From NCBI RefSeq assembly GCF_014650955.1, contig NZ_BMVY01000021.1, positions 1 to 64,000 on the forward strand: a DNA stretch of 64,000 nucleotides, written 5' to 3'. Made by a program: the position numbers and the translations under genes. The notes beneath the pieces are model-generated. The model searched no databases and was not told where the DNA came from. It worked only from the letters and a program-made list of their open reading frames with translations. How positions within the stretch are numbered: position 1 is the first letter of the stretch; the number at the start of each line of letters is the position of its first letter. This DNA comes from Streptomyces tauricus (lineage in GTDB: Bacteria > Actinomycetota > Actinomycetes > Streptomycetales > Streptomycetaceae). This document shows positions 6,874-15,594 of this stretch, one piece after another.

Positions 6874-8607
6874 GTGCTCATAAGACTTCTGCGTACCTAT
6901 CTCACGCCCTACAAGAAACCCATCGGCCTGCTCGTCCTGCTCCAGTTCCTGCAGACCTGCGCCACGCTCTTCCTGCCGACCCTGAACGCCGACATCATCG
7001 ACAACGGTGTCGTGAAGGGCGACACGGGATACATCCTGAACTTCGGCGCCCTGATGATCGGCATCTCGCTGGCGCAGGTCGTCTGCAACATCGGCGCCGT
7101 CTACTACGGCGCCCGTACGGCCTCGGCGGTCGGCCGGGACCTGCGGGCCGCCGTCTTCGACCGGGTGCAGTCGTTCTCCGCGCGTGAGCTGGGCCAGTTC
7201 GGGGCGCCCTCCCTGATCACCCGTACGACGAACGACGTCCAGCAGGTGCAGATGCTGGCCCTGATGACGTTCACGCTGCTGGTGTCCGCGCCGATCATGT
7301 GCGTGGGCGGCATCGTGCTGGCGCTCGGCCTGGACGTACCCCTGTCCGGGGTGCTGCTCGCCGTCGTGCCGGTGCTCGGGATCTCGGTCAGCCTCATCGT
7401 GCGGCGGCTGCGGCCCCTGTTCCGGACGATGCAGGTGCGCCTGGACACGGTGAACCGGGTGCTGCGCGAGCAGATCACCGGCAACCGCGTCATCCGTGCC
7501 TTCGTGCGCGACGCGTACGAGGAGGAGCGTTTCCGGAAGGCCAACACCGACCTCACCGAGGTGTCGCTGGGGACCGGGCGGATGCTGGCGCTGATGTTCC
7601 CCATCGTCATGACGGTGGTGAACGTCTCATCGATCGCCGTGGTGTGGTTCGGTGCCCACCGCATCGACAGCGGCGGGATGCAGATCGGCGCGCTGACCGC
7701 GTTCCTCGCCTATCTGATGCAGATCGTCATGTCCGTGATGATGGCCACCTTCATGTTCATGATGGTGCCGCGCGCGGAGGTGTGCGCCGAGCGCATCCAG
7801 GAGGTCCTGGAGACCTCCAGCAGTGTGGTCCCGCCGAAGGCTCCCGTCCTGGAGCTGCGGCGGCACGGTCATCTGGAGCTGCGCGGGGCGGGCTTCCGCT
7901 ACCCGGGCGCCGAGGAGCCGGTCCTGAAGGCCGTCGACCTGGTGGCACTGCCCGGCGAGACGACCGCCGTCATCGGCTCGACCGGCAGCGGCAAGTCGAC
8001 CCTCCTCGGTCTTGTCCCCCGGCTGTTCGACGCCACGGACGGGCAGGTGCTGGTCGACGGCGTCGACGTCCGGACGGTCGAGCCGCGGCTGCTGGCGCGC
8101 ACGGTGAGCCTCGTACCGCAGAAGCCGTATCTGTTCGCGGGGACGGTGGCCACCAACCTGCGGTACGGGAATCCGGACGCCACGGACGAGGAACTGTGGC
8201 ACGCGCTGGAGGTGGCGCAGGCCAAGGGCTTCGTGGAGGGGCTTGAGAACGGGCTGGACTCGCCGATCGCGCAGGGCGGCACGAACGTGTCCGGCGGTCA
8301 GCGGCAGCGGCTCGCCATCGCCCGGACCCTCGTACAGCGTCCCGAGATCTATCTCTTCGACGACTCGTTCTCCGCGCTCGACTACGCGACGGACGCGGCG
8401 CTGCGTGCGGCGCTCGCGCGGGAGACCGCCGAGGCGACCGTCGTGATCGTCGCCCAGCGGGTGTCGACCATCCGCGACGCCGACCGGATCGTGGTCCTCG
8501 ACGAGGGCCGGGTCGTCGGGACAGGACGCCATCACGAGCTGATGGCGGACAACGAGACCTATCGGGAGATCGTGCTCTCGCAGCTGACGGAAGCGGAGGC
8601 AGCCTGA
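6874..8607 (+). CDS. ABC exporter half-transporter, degenerate Walker B partner
   Basis: This 577-residue protein has an N-terminal six-helix exporter domain (about 1-300) fused to a nucleotide-binding domain. It has Walker A 'GSTGSGKSTL', a canonical signature 'VSGGQRQRLAIAR' and Walker B 'IYLFDDSFSALD'. The residue after the Walker B Asp is Ser instead of the catalytic Glu, as in one half of heterodimeric exporters such as TM287/288. It begins with GTG 6874. Its TGA shares one base with the ATG of the next gene, so the two halves are almost certainly co-translated and form one pump. The substrate cannot be told; relatives export drugs or lipids. Confidence 0.9.
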   Translation: MLIRLLRTYLTPYKKPIGLLVLLQFLQTCATLFLPTLNADIIDNGVVKGDTGYILNFGALMIGISLAQVVCNIGAVYYGARTASAVGRDLRAAVFDRVQSFSARELGQFGAPSLITRTTNDVQQVQMLALMTFTLLVSAPIMCVGGIVLALGLDVPLSGVLLAVVPVLGISVSLIVRRLRPLFRTMQVRLDTVNRVLREQITGNRVIRAFVRDAYEEERFRKANTDLTEVSLGTGRMLALMFPIVMTVVNVSSIAVVWFGAHRIDSGGMQIGALTAFLAYLMQIVMSVMMATFMFMMVPRAEVCAERIQEVLETSSSVVPPKAPVLELRRHGHLELRGAGFRYPGAEEPVLKAVDLVALPGETTAVIGSTGSGKSTLLGLVPRLFDATDGQVLVDGVDVRTVEPRLLARTVSLVPQKPYLFAGTVATNLRYGNPDATDEELWHALEVAQAKGFVEGLENGLDSPIAQGGTNVSGGQRQRLAIARTLVQRPEIYLFDDSFSALDYATDAALRAALARETAEATVVIVAQRVSTIRDADRIVVLDEGRVVGTGRHHELMADNETYREIVLSQLTEAEAA

Positions 8608-10535
8608 TGGCCGGGCCCATGGGGCGCATGATGGCCGGGTCGGGACCCGACCATCACTCGATGGATTTCAAGGGGTCGGGCAAACGGCTGCTGGCGCAGT
8701 TCAAGCCGCAGCGCGCCACGCTGTACGTGATGCTCGCCGCCGTGGTCTGCAGTGTGGGCCTGTCGGTACTGGGGCCGAAGATCCTGGGGCGGGCCACCGA
8801 CCTGGTCTTCGCCGGGGTCGTGGGGCGGGAGCTGCCGGCCGGGCAGTCGAAGGCCGAGGTGCTCGCGGCGATGCGGGAGCGCGGCGACGGCGGTATGGCC
8901 GACATGCTCTCGGGCACGGACTTCACCCCGGGCCAGGGCATCGACTTCGACGCGGTCGGCGAGGTGCTGGGGATCGCGCTGGTGGCGTTCCTGCTGGCCG
9001 GTCTGCTGATGGCGACGGCGACCCGGCTGGTGAACCGGGCCGTCAACCTGACCATGTACAAGATGCGCGAGGACGTGCAGACCAAGCTGTCGCGGCTGCC
9101 GCTGTCGTACTTCGACAAGCGGCAGCGCGGTGAGGTCCTCAGCCGCGCCACGAACGACATCGACAACATCGGGCAGACCCTCCAGCAGTCGATGGGCCAG
9201 CTCGTGAACTCGCTGCTGACCATCGTCGGCGTGCTGATCATGATGTTCTACGTGTCGTGGCTGCTGGCGCTCGTCGCGCTCATCACCGTGCCGCTGTCGT
9301 TCGTCGTCGCGACCCGGGTCGGCAAGCGGTCGCAGCCGCACTTCGTGCAGCAGTGGCGGACCACCGGCAAGCTCAACGCGCACATCGAGGAGATGTACAC
9401 CGGGCACAACCTGGTGAAGGTCTTCGGACGGCAGGACGAGTCGGCGGCGCAGTTCGCCGAGGAGAACGACAAGCTGTACGAGGCCGGGTTCCGGGCGCAG
9501 TTCAACAGCGGGGTCATGCAGCCGCTGATGATGTTCGTGTCGAACCTGAACTACGTGCTGGTGGCGGTGGTCGGCGGTCTGCGGGTGGCCTCCGGCTCCC
9601 TCTCGATCGGTGACGTCCAGGCCTTCATCCAGTACTCCCGGCAGTTCTCCATGCCGCTCACCCAGGTCGCCTCCATGGCGAACCTCGTGCAGTCCGGGGT
9701 CGCCTCGGCGGAACGGATCTTCGAGCTGCTGGACGCGGAGGAGCAGGAGGCCGACCCGGTGACGGGGGCGCGACCGAAGGAGCTGCGGGGCCGGGTCGCC
9801 CTTGAGGGCGTCTCCTTCCGGTACGACCCGGAGAAGCCGCTCATCGAGGACCTGTCGCTGTCGGTGGAGCCGGGCCACACGGTCGCCATCGTCGGCCCGA
9901 CGGGCGCCGGCAAGACGACCCTGGTGAACCTGCTGATGCGGTTCTACGAGACCACGGGCGGCCGGATCACCCTCGACGGGGTCGACGTCGCCACGATGTC
10001 CCGCGACGAACTGCGCTCCTCCATCGGCATGGTGCTGCAGGACACCTGGCTGTTCGGGGGCACGATCGCCGACAACATCGCGTACGGGGCCTCATCCGAG
10101 GTCACTCGCGGGGAGGTCGAGGAGGCGGCTCGGGCGGCCCACGCGGACCGGTTCGTGCGGACGCTGCCCGACGGGTACGACACCGTCATCGACGACGAGG
10201 GGGCGGGGGTCAGCGCCGGTGAGAAGCAGCTGATCACGATCGCTCGGGCGTTCCTGTCCGATCCGGTGATCCTCGTTCTCGACGAGGCGACGAGTTCTGT
10301 GGACACCCGGACGGAGGTGCTCATCCAGAAGGCGATGGCGAAGCTCGCGCACGGGCGGACGTCGTTCGTCATCGCTCATCGTCTGTCGACGATTCGCGAT
10401 GCCGACACGATTCTCGTCATGGAGGACGGGGCGATCGTGGAGCAGGGCGCGCACGCGGAGCTGCTGGCGGCGGGGGGTGCGTACGCGCGCCTGTACAAGG
10501 CCCAGTTCGCCCAGGCAGCGGTAGAGGTCGACTGA
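8607..10535 (+). CDS. ABC exporter half-transporter, catalytic partner
   Basis: The 642-residue protein is the second exporter subunit: a transmembrane domain with 'LSRATNDIDNIGQTLQQS' in a coupling segment, then Walker A 'GPTGAGKTTL', signature 'VSAGEKQLITIAR' and Walker B 'ILVLDEATSSVD' with the catalytic Glu. The signature deviates from LSGGQ, which matches the asymmetric site expected with the Ser-containing partner. It has an extra loop of about 60 residues between the first two helices (GMADMLSGTDFTPG region). Its ATG overlaps the upstream stop codon by one base. It ends before a long inverted repeat that separates it from the convergent sigma gene. Confidence 0.9.
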   Translation: MAGPMGRMMAGSGPDHHSMDFKGSGKRLLAQFKPQRATLYVMLAAVVCSVGLSVLGPKILGRATDLVFAGVVGRELPAGQSKAEVLAAMRERGDGGMADMLSGTDFTPGQGIDFDAVGEVLGIALVAFLLAGLLMATATRLVNRAVNLTMYKMREDVQTKLSRLPLSYFDKRQRGEVLSRATNDIDNIGQTLQQSMGQLVNSLLTIVGVLIMMFYVSWLLALVALITVPLSFVVATRVGKRSQPHFVQQWRTTGKLNAHIEEMYTGHNLVKVFGRQDESAAQFAEENDKLYEAGFRAQFNSGVMQPLMMFVSNLNYVLVAVVGGLRVASGSLSIGDVQAFIQYSRQFSMPLTQVASMANLVQSGVASAERIFELLDAEEQEADPVTGARPKELRGRVALEGVSFRYDPEKPLIEDLSLSVEPGHTVAIVGPTGAGKTTLVNLLMRFYETTGGRITLDGVDVATMSRDELRSSIGMVLQDTWLFGGTIADNIAYGASSEVTRGEVEEAARAAHADRFVRTLPDGYDTVIDDEGAGVSAGEKQLITIARAFLSDPVILVLDEATSSVDTRTEVLIQKAMAKLAHGRTSFVIAHRLSTIRDADTILVMEDGAIVEQGAHAELLAAGGAYARLYKAQFAQAAVEVD

Positions 10536-10546
10536 CCTTTCGTCTC

Positions 10547-10739
10547 GCCCCCGCCGCCCCTACCCGACCCGTCACTGACTCGGGGGCGCTGCCCCCGAAC
10601 CCCCGCTCCTCAAACGCCGGAGGGGCTGAGGTGTCGCCGGACGGGCGTATGTCTTTCAGCCCGTCCGGCGTTTGAGGACAACGGGGGCGAGGGGGCGGAG
10701 CCCCCATGCAGTGACGGGAAGGGTAGGGGCGGCGGGGGC
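10547..10739. repeat. 193-bp inverted repeat with nested dyads between convergent genes
   Basis: Outer 31-bp arms at 10547-10577 and 10709-10739 match at 29 positions. Inside, TCCTCAAACGCCGG (10607-10620) pairs with CCGGCGTTTGAGGA (10665-10678), and CCGGACGGGC (10637-10646) pairs with GCCCGTCCGG (10659-10668). The whole gap between the ABC genes and the sigma gene is thus one large potential cruciform. It probably works as a bidirectional terminator. The 'CCTCAAACGCCGG' core is, from memory, common in Streptomyces intergenic DNA. Confidence 0.75.
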
Positions 10740-10750
10740 GCGGAAAAGTC

Positions 10751-12103
10751 CTAGTCCAAGTAGCCGCGGAGTTGGTCCGCGAACGCGTGGTCTCGGAGTT
10801 TGTTGAGGGTCTTGGACTCGATCTGGCGGATGCGTTCGCGGGTGACGCCGAAGATCCGCCCGATCTCCTCCAGGGTGCGGGGCCGGCCGTCCGCAAGCCC
10901 GTAGCGGAGCTGGACCACCTTCCGTTCCCGCTCCCCCAGCGTCGACAGCACCGCCTCCAAGTGCTCCCGCAGCAACAGGAACGCCGCCGACTCCACAGGA
11001 CTCGCCGCATCCCCGTCCTCGATCAGGTCACCGAGCGCGACATCGTCCTCCTCCCCCACCGGCGCGTGGAGCGACACGGGCTCCTGGGCGAGCCGCAGCA
11101 CCTCACTGACCCGCTCACTGGGCAGGTCGAGGTGCGCCGCGACCTCCTCGGGCGTCGGCTCGTACCCCCGCTCCTGGAGCATGCGGCGCTGCACCCGGAC
11201 GACCCGGTTGATGAGTTCGACCACGTGGACGGGGACCCGGATGGTGCGGGCCTGGTCCGCGAGGGCCCGGGACATGGCCTGGCGGATCCACCAGGTCGCG
11301 TACGTCGAGAACTTGTACCCCCGGGCGTAGTCGAACTTCTCGACCGCCCTGATCAGCCCCAGGTTGCCTTCCTGGACGAGGTCGAGCATGGTCAGCCCGC
11401 GCCCCACGTACCGCTTGGCGACGGAGACGACGAGCCGCAGGTTGGCCTCGATGAGGCGCCGTTTGGCCATCCGGCCCATGACGACCAGTTTGTCGAGGTC
11501 GAGGGCGAGTTGGCTGTCGAGGTCGGAGGCCAGCCGGAGTTTCTCCTCGGCGAAGAGCCCCGCTTCGACCCGGCGGGCGAGTTCGACCTCCTCCACCGCG
11601 GTGAGCAGCGGGATCCGGCCGATCTCCCGCAGGTACTGGCGGAACAGGTCGGAGGAGGGCCCGCCGGTGTCGGCGCGTCCGCGCGGCACCTCCACCGGCT
11701 CCGGCGTCTCGGTCTCGCTCTCCACGAGGACCGCGGCGGGCGGCTCCGGCGTACTCTCCGGCTCCGGTGCGCCCTCGGGGTGGCTCTCGGGGTGGTGGGC
11801 GGCACGGTTCTGCGGTGGTACGGCCGCGAGGACATCGGCGTCCGTGTCCTTGTGCGCGGGGTGCGCGGGGTGCGTGCTGTTGTCGGTCAGGGTCTGGGTC
11901 TGCACGGGGGCGACCTCCAGGAATGTCGCTGCTGAGGCGTGCGGCAGCGGTACGTCGGGGATGGGGTCGACGGCCTCGCCGCTGTCCATCCCGAAGTCAT
12001 TGAGCGGAACCGCGGGGACTTCGGACCCGTCGCGTTCGGGTCGGCCGCGCTCCGAGGACTCAGGCACCGGAACCCAGTGTGGAGTACGACACATCCTCGC
12101 CAC
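10751..12103 (-). CDS. hrdA: Principal-type (group 1/2) RNA polymerase sigma factor, HrdA-like
   Basis: The protein (up to 450 residues) contains sigma regions 1.2 ('SDLFRQYLREIGRIPLLT'), 2 ('YKFSTYATWWIRQAM'), 3 and 4.2 ('RTLEEIGRIFGVTRERIRQI'). It selects promoters with -10/-35 elements like the housekeeping factor. The N-terminus is a Pro/Glu/His-rich low-complexity extension of about 140 residues, and the long region 1.1 of HrdB is missing. Adjacency to dnaG points to HrdA among the four Streptomyces Hrd factors. The start is uncertain: GTG 12103, ATG 12094 and ATG 11989 are all in frame and none has a good ribosome site. HrdA is dispensable in S. coelicolor. Confidence 0.85.
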   Translation of the reverse strand: MARMCRTPHWVPVPESSERGRPERDGSEVPAVPLNDFGMDSGEAVDPIPDVPLPHASAATFLEVAPVQTQTLTDNSTHPAHPAHKDTDADVLAAVPPQNRAAHHPESHPEGAPEPESTPEPPAAVLVESETETPEPVEVPRGRADTGGPSSDLFRQYLREIGRIPLLTAVEEVELARRVEAGLFAEEKLRLASDLDSQLALDLDKLVVMGRMAKRRLIEANLRLVVSVAKRYVGRGLTMLDLVQEGNLGLIRAVEKFDYARGYKFSTYATWWIRQAMSRALADQARTIRVPVHVVELINRVVRVQRRMLQERGYEPTPEEVAAHLDLPSERVSEVLRLAQEPVSLHAPVGEEDDVALGDLIEDGDAASPVESAAFLLLREHLEAVLSTLGERERKVVQLRYGLADGRPRTLEEIGRIFGVTRERIRQIESKTLNKLRDHAFADQLRGYLD

Positions 12104-12246
12104 GAGGGGCGTGCGGTGACTTTTTGAGTCCTGTCCGTGACTGCGTGGTTACCCTCGCGGAAAGTGCGTGTGCTCGCCGTGCCCTGATCTGGCATGTTCC
12201 CCGGGCGGCCGGTCCGCGCCGATGCGGAACCGGTCCGTCGGCCCGC

Positions 12247-14157
12247 TCAGAGCGCGGCCGGGCCCTTTTCGCGCAGGGCCTGGTCGTACTGCTGGAGCAC
12301 CCACAGCTCGTTCTGCACGGCGGCCAGCTGGGCCGGGTCCCCCTGCGCGCTGGCGCGCGCGAGTGCGCCCTGGACGTCACGGACCCGGCGCTCGACGGCG
12401 CGCCTGCGGACGGTCACCAACTGCTCGCCGGCGTAGGCCTCGTCGACGGTCTTGCGCATGATGGCCTCGACGGCCAGCTCCGTGACCATGGCGCGAACCA
12501 CGTCGTCCCGGGCGGCCTCGCGGACCTGTACGAGGTATTCCTGCGGGTCCTGGACGCCGTACTCCGCGCCGCCCGCCTCCATGATCGTCTCGCGGACGGC
12601 CGCGTACGGCGGGGCGGTGAACTCGTCCACGCCGTACGCGTCGAAGGCCGGGGAGACCAGGTCGGGGCGCTGCAGGGCCAGCTTGAGCAGTTCGCGCTCG
12701 GTGGCGAACACCGGGTTGCGCAGGGTCAGGGCCGGGCCGGAGGGGGGTCTGGGACCGCTGGTCTCGTACTGCTGCTGCGGGGGGCGGCCGTTGGCCGTCG
12801 GCGCGGGGCCCTTGCCGCCGCGGTCGCGGGCCCAGCGGGCCATCTGGGCGACCCGCTTGACGACGAACTGCGTGTCGAGGATGCCGAGCATGCCGGCGAG
12901 CTGGACGGCGACCTCGTGCTGGGCGCCGCTGTTCTTGATGCGGGCCACGACGGGCGCGGACTCGTCGAGCGCGGCGGCGCGGCCCGCGGGGGTCTCCAGG
13001 TCGTAGCGGGCGATGATCTGGCGCAGGGCGAACTCGAAGAGCGGGGTGCGCGGTTCGACGAGGTCGGCGACGGCCGCGTCGCCCTTGGCGAGGCGCAGGT
13101 CGCAGGGGTCCATGCCGTCGGGGGCGATCGCGATGTAGGTCTCGGCGGCGAACTTCTGGTCGTCCTCGAAGGCGCGCAGGGCGGCCTTCTGGCCGGCCGC
13201 GTCCCCGTCGAAGGTGAAGATCACCCGGGCCGAGCCGTTGTCCATCAGGAGCCGTCGGAGGATCTTGATGTGGTCGTTGCCGAAGGCGGTGCCGCAGGTC
13301 GCGATGGCGGTGGTGATGCCGGCGAGGTGGCAGGCCATCACGTCGGTGTAGCCCTCGACGACGACGGCCCGGCTGCTCTTGGCGATGTCCTTCTTGGCGA
13401 GGTCGATGCCGTAGAGGACCTGGGACTTGCGGTAGATCGGCGTGTCGGGCGTGTTCAGGTACTTCGGCCCGTTGTCCGACTCGTAGAGCTTTCGGGCGCC
13501 GAAGCCGACGACGTCGCCGCCGATGTCGCGGATCGGCCACATCAGCCGGCCGCGGAAGCGGTCGATGGGGCCGCGGCGGCCCTCCTGGGCGAGGCCGGAG
13601 AGCAGCAGTTCCTTGTCGGTGAAGCCCTTGCCGCGCAAATAGCGGACGAGGTGGTCCCAGCCCTGGGGGCTGTAGCCGACACCGAAGTGCGTGGCGGCAG
13701 CCTGGTCGAAGCCGCGCTCCGCGAGGAACGTACGGCCGGCGTCGGCCTCGGAGCCGGTGTCGAGCTGTTCGACGTAGAACTTGGCGGCGGCCTGGTGGGC
13801 CTCGACCAGGCGGATCCGCTCGCCGCGCTGGTGGGAGGGGTTGTACCCGCCCTCTTCGTAACGAAGGGTGATGCCCGCCTGGCCGGCGAGGCGCTCGACC
13901 GCCTCCGAGAAGGTGAGGTGGTCGACCTTCATCACGAACGTGATGGTGTCGCCGCCCTCCTGGCAGCCGAAGCAGTGGAAGAGCCCCTTGCTCGGGCTGA
14001 CCTGGAAGGAGGGCGACTTCTCGTCGTGGAACGGGCACAGTCCCTTGAGGTTTCCGCCGCCCGCGTTGCGTAGTTGGAGGTACTCGGACACCACGGCGTC
14101 GATCGGGACCCCGTCCCGAACCGCCTTCACGTCCTCGTCGTTGATCCTGCCGGCCAC
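12247..14157 (-). CDS. dnaG: DNA primase
   Basis: The 636-residue enzyme makes RNA primers at the replication fork. An N-terminal CHC2 zinc-binding domain ('CPFHDEKSPSF', 'HCFGCQEGG') is followed by the catalytic core with 'EGYTDVMA' and the Toprim 'FTFDGDAAGQKA' motif. The C-terminus forms the helicase-binding part. Length and order are normal for bacterial DnaG. The start is GTG 14157 and no clear ribosome site precedes it. It is transcribed toward the sigma gene, recalling the dnaG-rpoD pairing of other bacteria, though 143 bp separate the genes here. Confidence 0.96.
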   Translation of the reverse strand: MAGRINDEDVKAVRDGVPIDAVVSEYLQLRNAGGGNLKGLCPFHDEKSPSFQVSPSKGLFHCFGCQEGGDTITFVMKVDHLTFSEAVERLAGQAGITLRYEEGGYNPSHQRGERIRLVEAHQAAAKFYVEQLDTGSEADAGRTFLAERGFDQAAATHFGVGYSPQGWDHLVRYLRGKGFTDKELLLSGLAQEGRRGPIDRFRGRLMWPIRDIGGDVVGFGARKLYESDNGPKYLNTPDTPIYRKSQVLYGIDLAKKDIAKSSRAVVVEGYTDVMACHLAGITTAIATCGTAFGNDHIKILRRLLMDNGSARVIFTFDGDAAGQKAALRAFEDDQKFAAETYIAIAPDGMDPCDLRLAKGDAAVADLVEPRTPLFEFALRQIIARYDLETPAGRAAALDESAPVVARIKNSGAQHEVAVQLAGMLGILDTQFVVKRVAQMARWARDRGGKGPAPTANGRPPQQQYETSGPRPPSGPALTLRNPVFATERELLKLALQRPDLVSPAFDAYGVDEFTAPPYAAVRETIMEAGGAEYGVQDPQEYLVQVREAARDDVVRAMVTELAVEAIMRKTVDEAYAGEQLVTVRRRAVERRVRDVQGALARASAQGDPAQLAAVQNELWVLQQYDQALREKGPAAL

Positions 14158-14213
14158 GCGCCGAGTCTACGGGGACGGTGTGACAGCGGAGTCCCCCCGA
14201 GTCCCTCCGTCGG

Positions 14214-15479
14214 TCATGGGACCAGGCTGTCCAGCGGAACGTGCGGGTCCGCGAGCGCCTCGGTGTCCACCTGCACCCCCGTGCGAATCAGCTGCTGGAT
14301 CGGTTCTGTGACGTCCCACACATTGACGTTCATCCCGGCGAGCACGCGCCCCTCCTTCACCCAGAAGGCGATGAACTCGCGCTTGCCCGCGTCTCCCCGG
14401 ATCACCACTTGGTCGTACGTCCCCGGGGGCGCCCAGCCCGAGTACTCAAGCCCTACGTCGTACTGGTCGGAGAAGAAATAGGGCACCCTGTCGTACGTCG
14501 TTGCGCGGCCCAGCATCGCTCGGGCGGCGGCCGGGCCGCCGTTCAGCGCGTTCGCCCAGTGCTCGACGCGCAGCTGCTTGCCGAACAGCGGGTGGGGGAA
14601 GGCGGCCACGTCACCGGCGGCGTAGATGTCGGGGTCGGAGGTGCGCAGCCGCTCGTCGACCGCGATGCCGCCGCCGTGCGCCCGGTCGGCGAGCTCCAGG
14701 CCCGCCGCCTCGGCGAGGCCGGTGCGCGGGGCCGCGCCGATCGCGGCCAGGACGTCGTGCGCGGGGTGTTCCTCGCCGTCGTCGGTACGGGCGGCCAGGA
14801 CCATGCCGTCGTGGCCGGTGATCTCGGTGAGGCGGGCGCCGAAGTGGAAGCGGACGCCGTGCTCGCGGTGCAGGTCGGCGAAGATCTCGCCCAGCTCGGG
14901 TCCGAGGACGCCGTGCAGCGCGGTCTGCTCGGGCTCGACGACGGTGACCTCGGCCCCGTACTCCCGGGCCGCCGCGGCGATCTCCAGGCCGATCCATCCC
15001 GCGCCCGCGATGACCAGGTGGCCGTTGTCGCGGCCGAGGGCGGCCAGTACGTTCTTCAGGCGCTCGGAGTGGGCGAGGCGCCGCAGGTGGTGGACTCCGA
15101 CGAGGTCCGTGCCCGGGATGTCGAGGCGGCGCGGTTCGGCGCCGGTCACGAGCAGCAGCTTGTCGTAGTGGACGAGTGTGCCGTCGTCACCGAAGCGGAC
15201 GGTCTTCGCGGTCCGGTCGATCGCGTCGACGGTCTGGCCGAGGTGCAGCTCGACGTCGTTCTGCGCGTACCAGGCGGGCTCGTGGACGAAGACGCTGTCG
15301 CGCTCCTCCTTGCCGAGCAGGTATCCCTTGGACAGCGGCGGCCGTTCGTACGGGTGGTCCCGTTCGTCACAGATCAGTATCACCCGGCCGTTGAAGCCCT
15401 CCGCCCGGAGCGTTTCGGCCGCCTTGGCGCCGGCCAGGCCTCCTCCGACGATGACGAATGTCTGATCTGCGTCGACCAC
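14214..15479 (-). CDS. FAD-dependent ferredoxin/rubredoxin reductase-like oxidoreductase
   Basis: The 421-residue flavoprotein has two dinucleotide-binding Rossmann motifs, 'VIVGGGLAGAKAAE' for FAD at the N-terminus and 'VIAGAGWIGLEIAAAA' for NAD(P)H near residue 155. It also has the 'IYAAGDVAAFPH' FAD motif and a C-terminal reductase domain. This is the pattern of putidaredoxin or rhodocoxin reductases that pass electrons from NAD(P)H to small iron-sulphur proteins. The start GTG 15479 has GAGGAGG close upstream. No ferredoxin or P450 gene is adjacent, so the partner is unknown. Confidence 0.85.
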   Translation of the reverse strand: MVDADQTFVIVGGGLAGAKAAETLRAEGFNGRVILICDERDHPYERPPLSKGYLLGKEERDSVFVHEPAWYAQNDVELHLGQTVDAIDRTAKTVRFGDDGTLVHYDKLLLVTGAEPRRLDIPGTDLVGVHHLRRLAHSERLKNVLAALGRDNGHLVIAGAGWIGLEIAAAAREYGAEVTVVEPEQTALHGVLGPELGEIFADLHREHGVRFHFGARLTEITGHDGMVLAARTDDGEEHPAHDVLAAIGAAPRTGLAEAAGLELADRAHGGGIAVDERLRTSDPDIYAAGDVAAFPHPLFGKQLRVEHWANALNGGPAAARAMLGRATTYDRVPYFFSDQYDVGLEYSGWAPPGTYDQVVIRGDAGKREFIAFWVKEGRVLAGMNVNVWDVTEPIQQLIRTGVQVDTEALADPHVPLDSLVP

Positions 15480-15594
15480 TTGATGCCTCCTCGTTACGGT
15501 GTCGCCACCTGCGAGCGTCCCGCACGCAGGGTGATGGGGGAAGAGGGAGCGGCCCCTTCAGGCCACGCAGGGTCACTTCCGCCCCCTCCGGACG

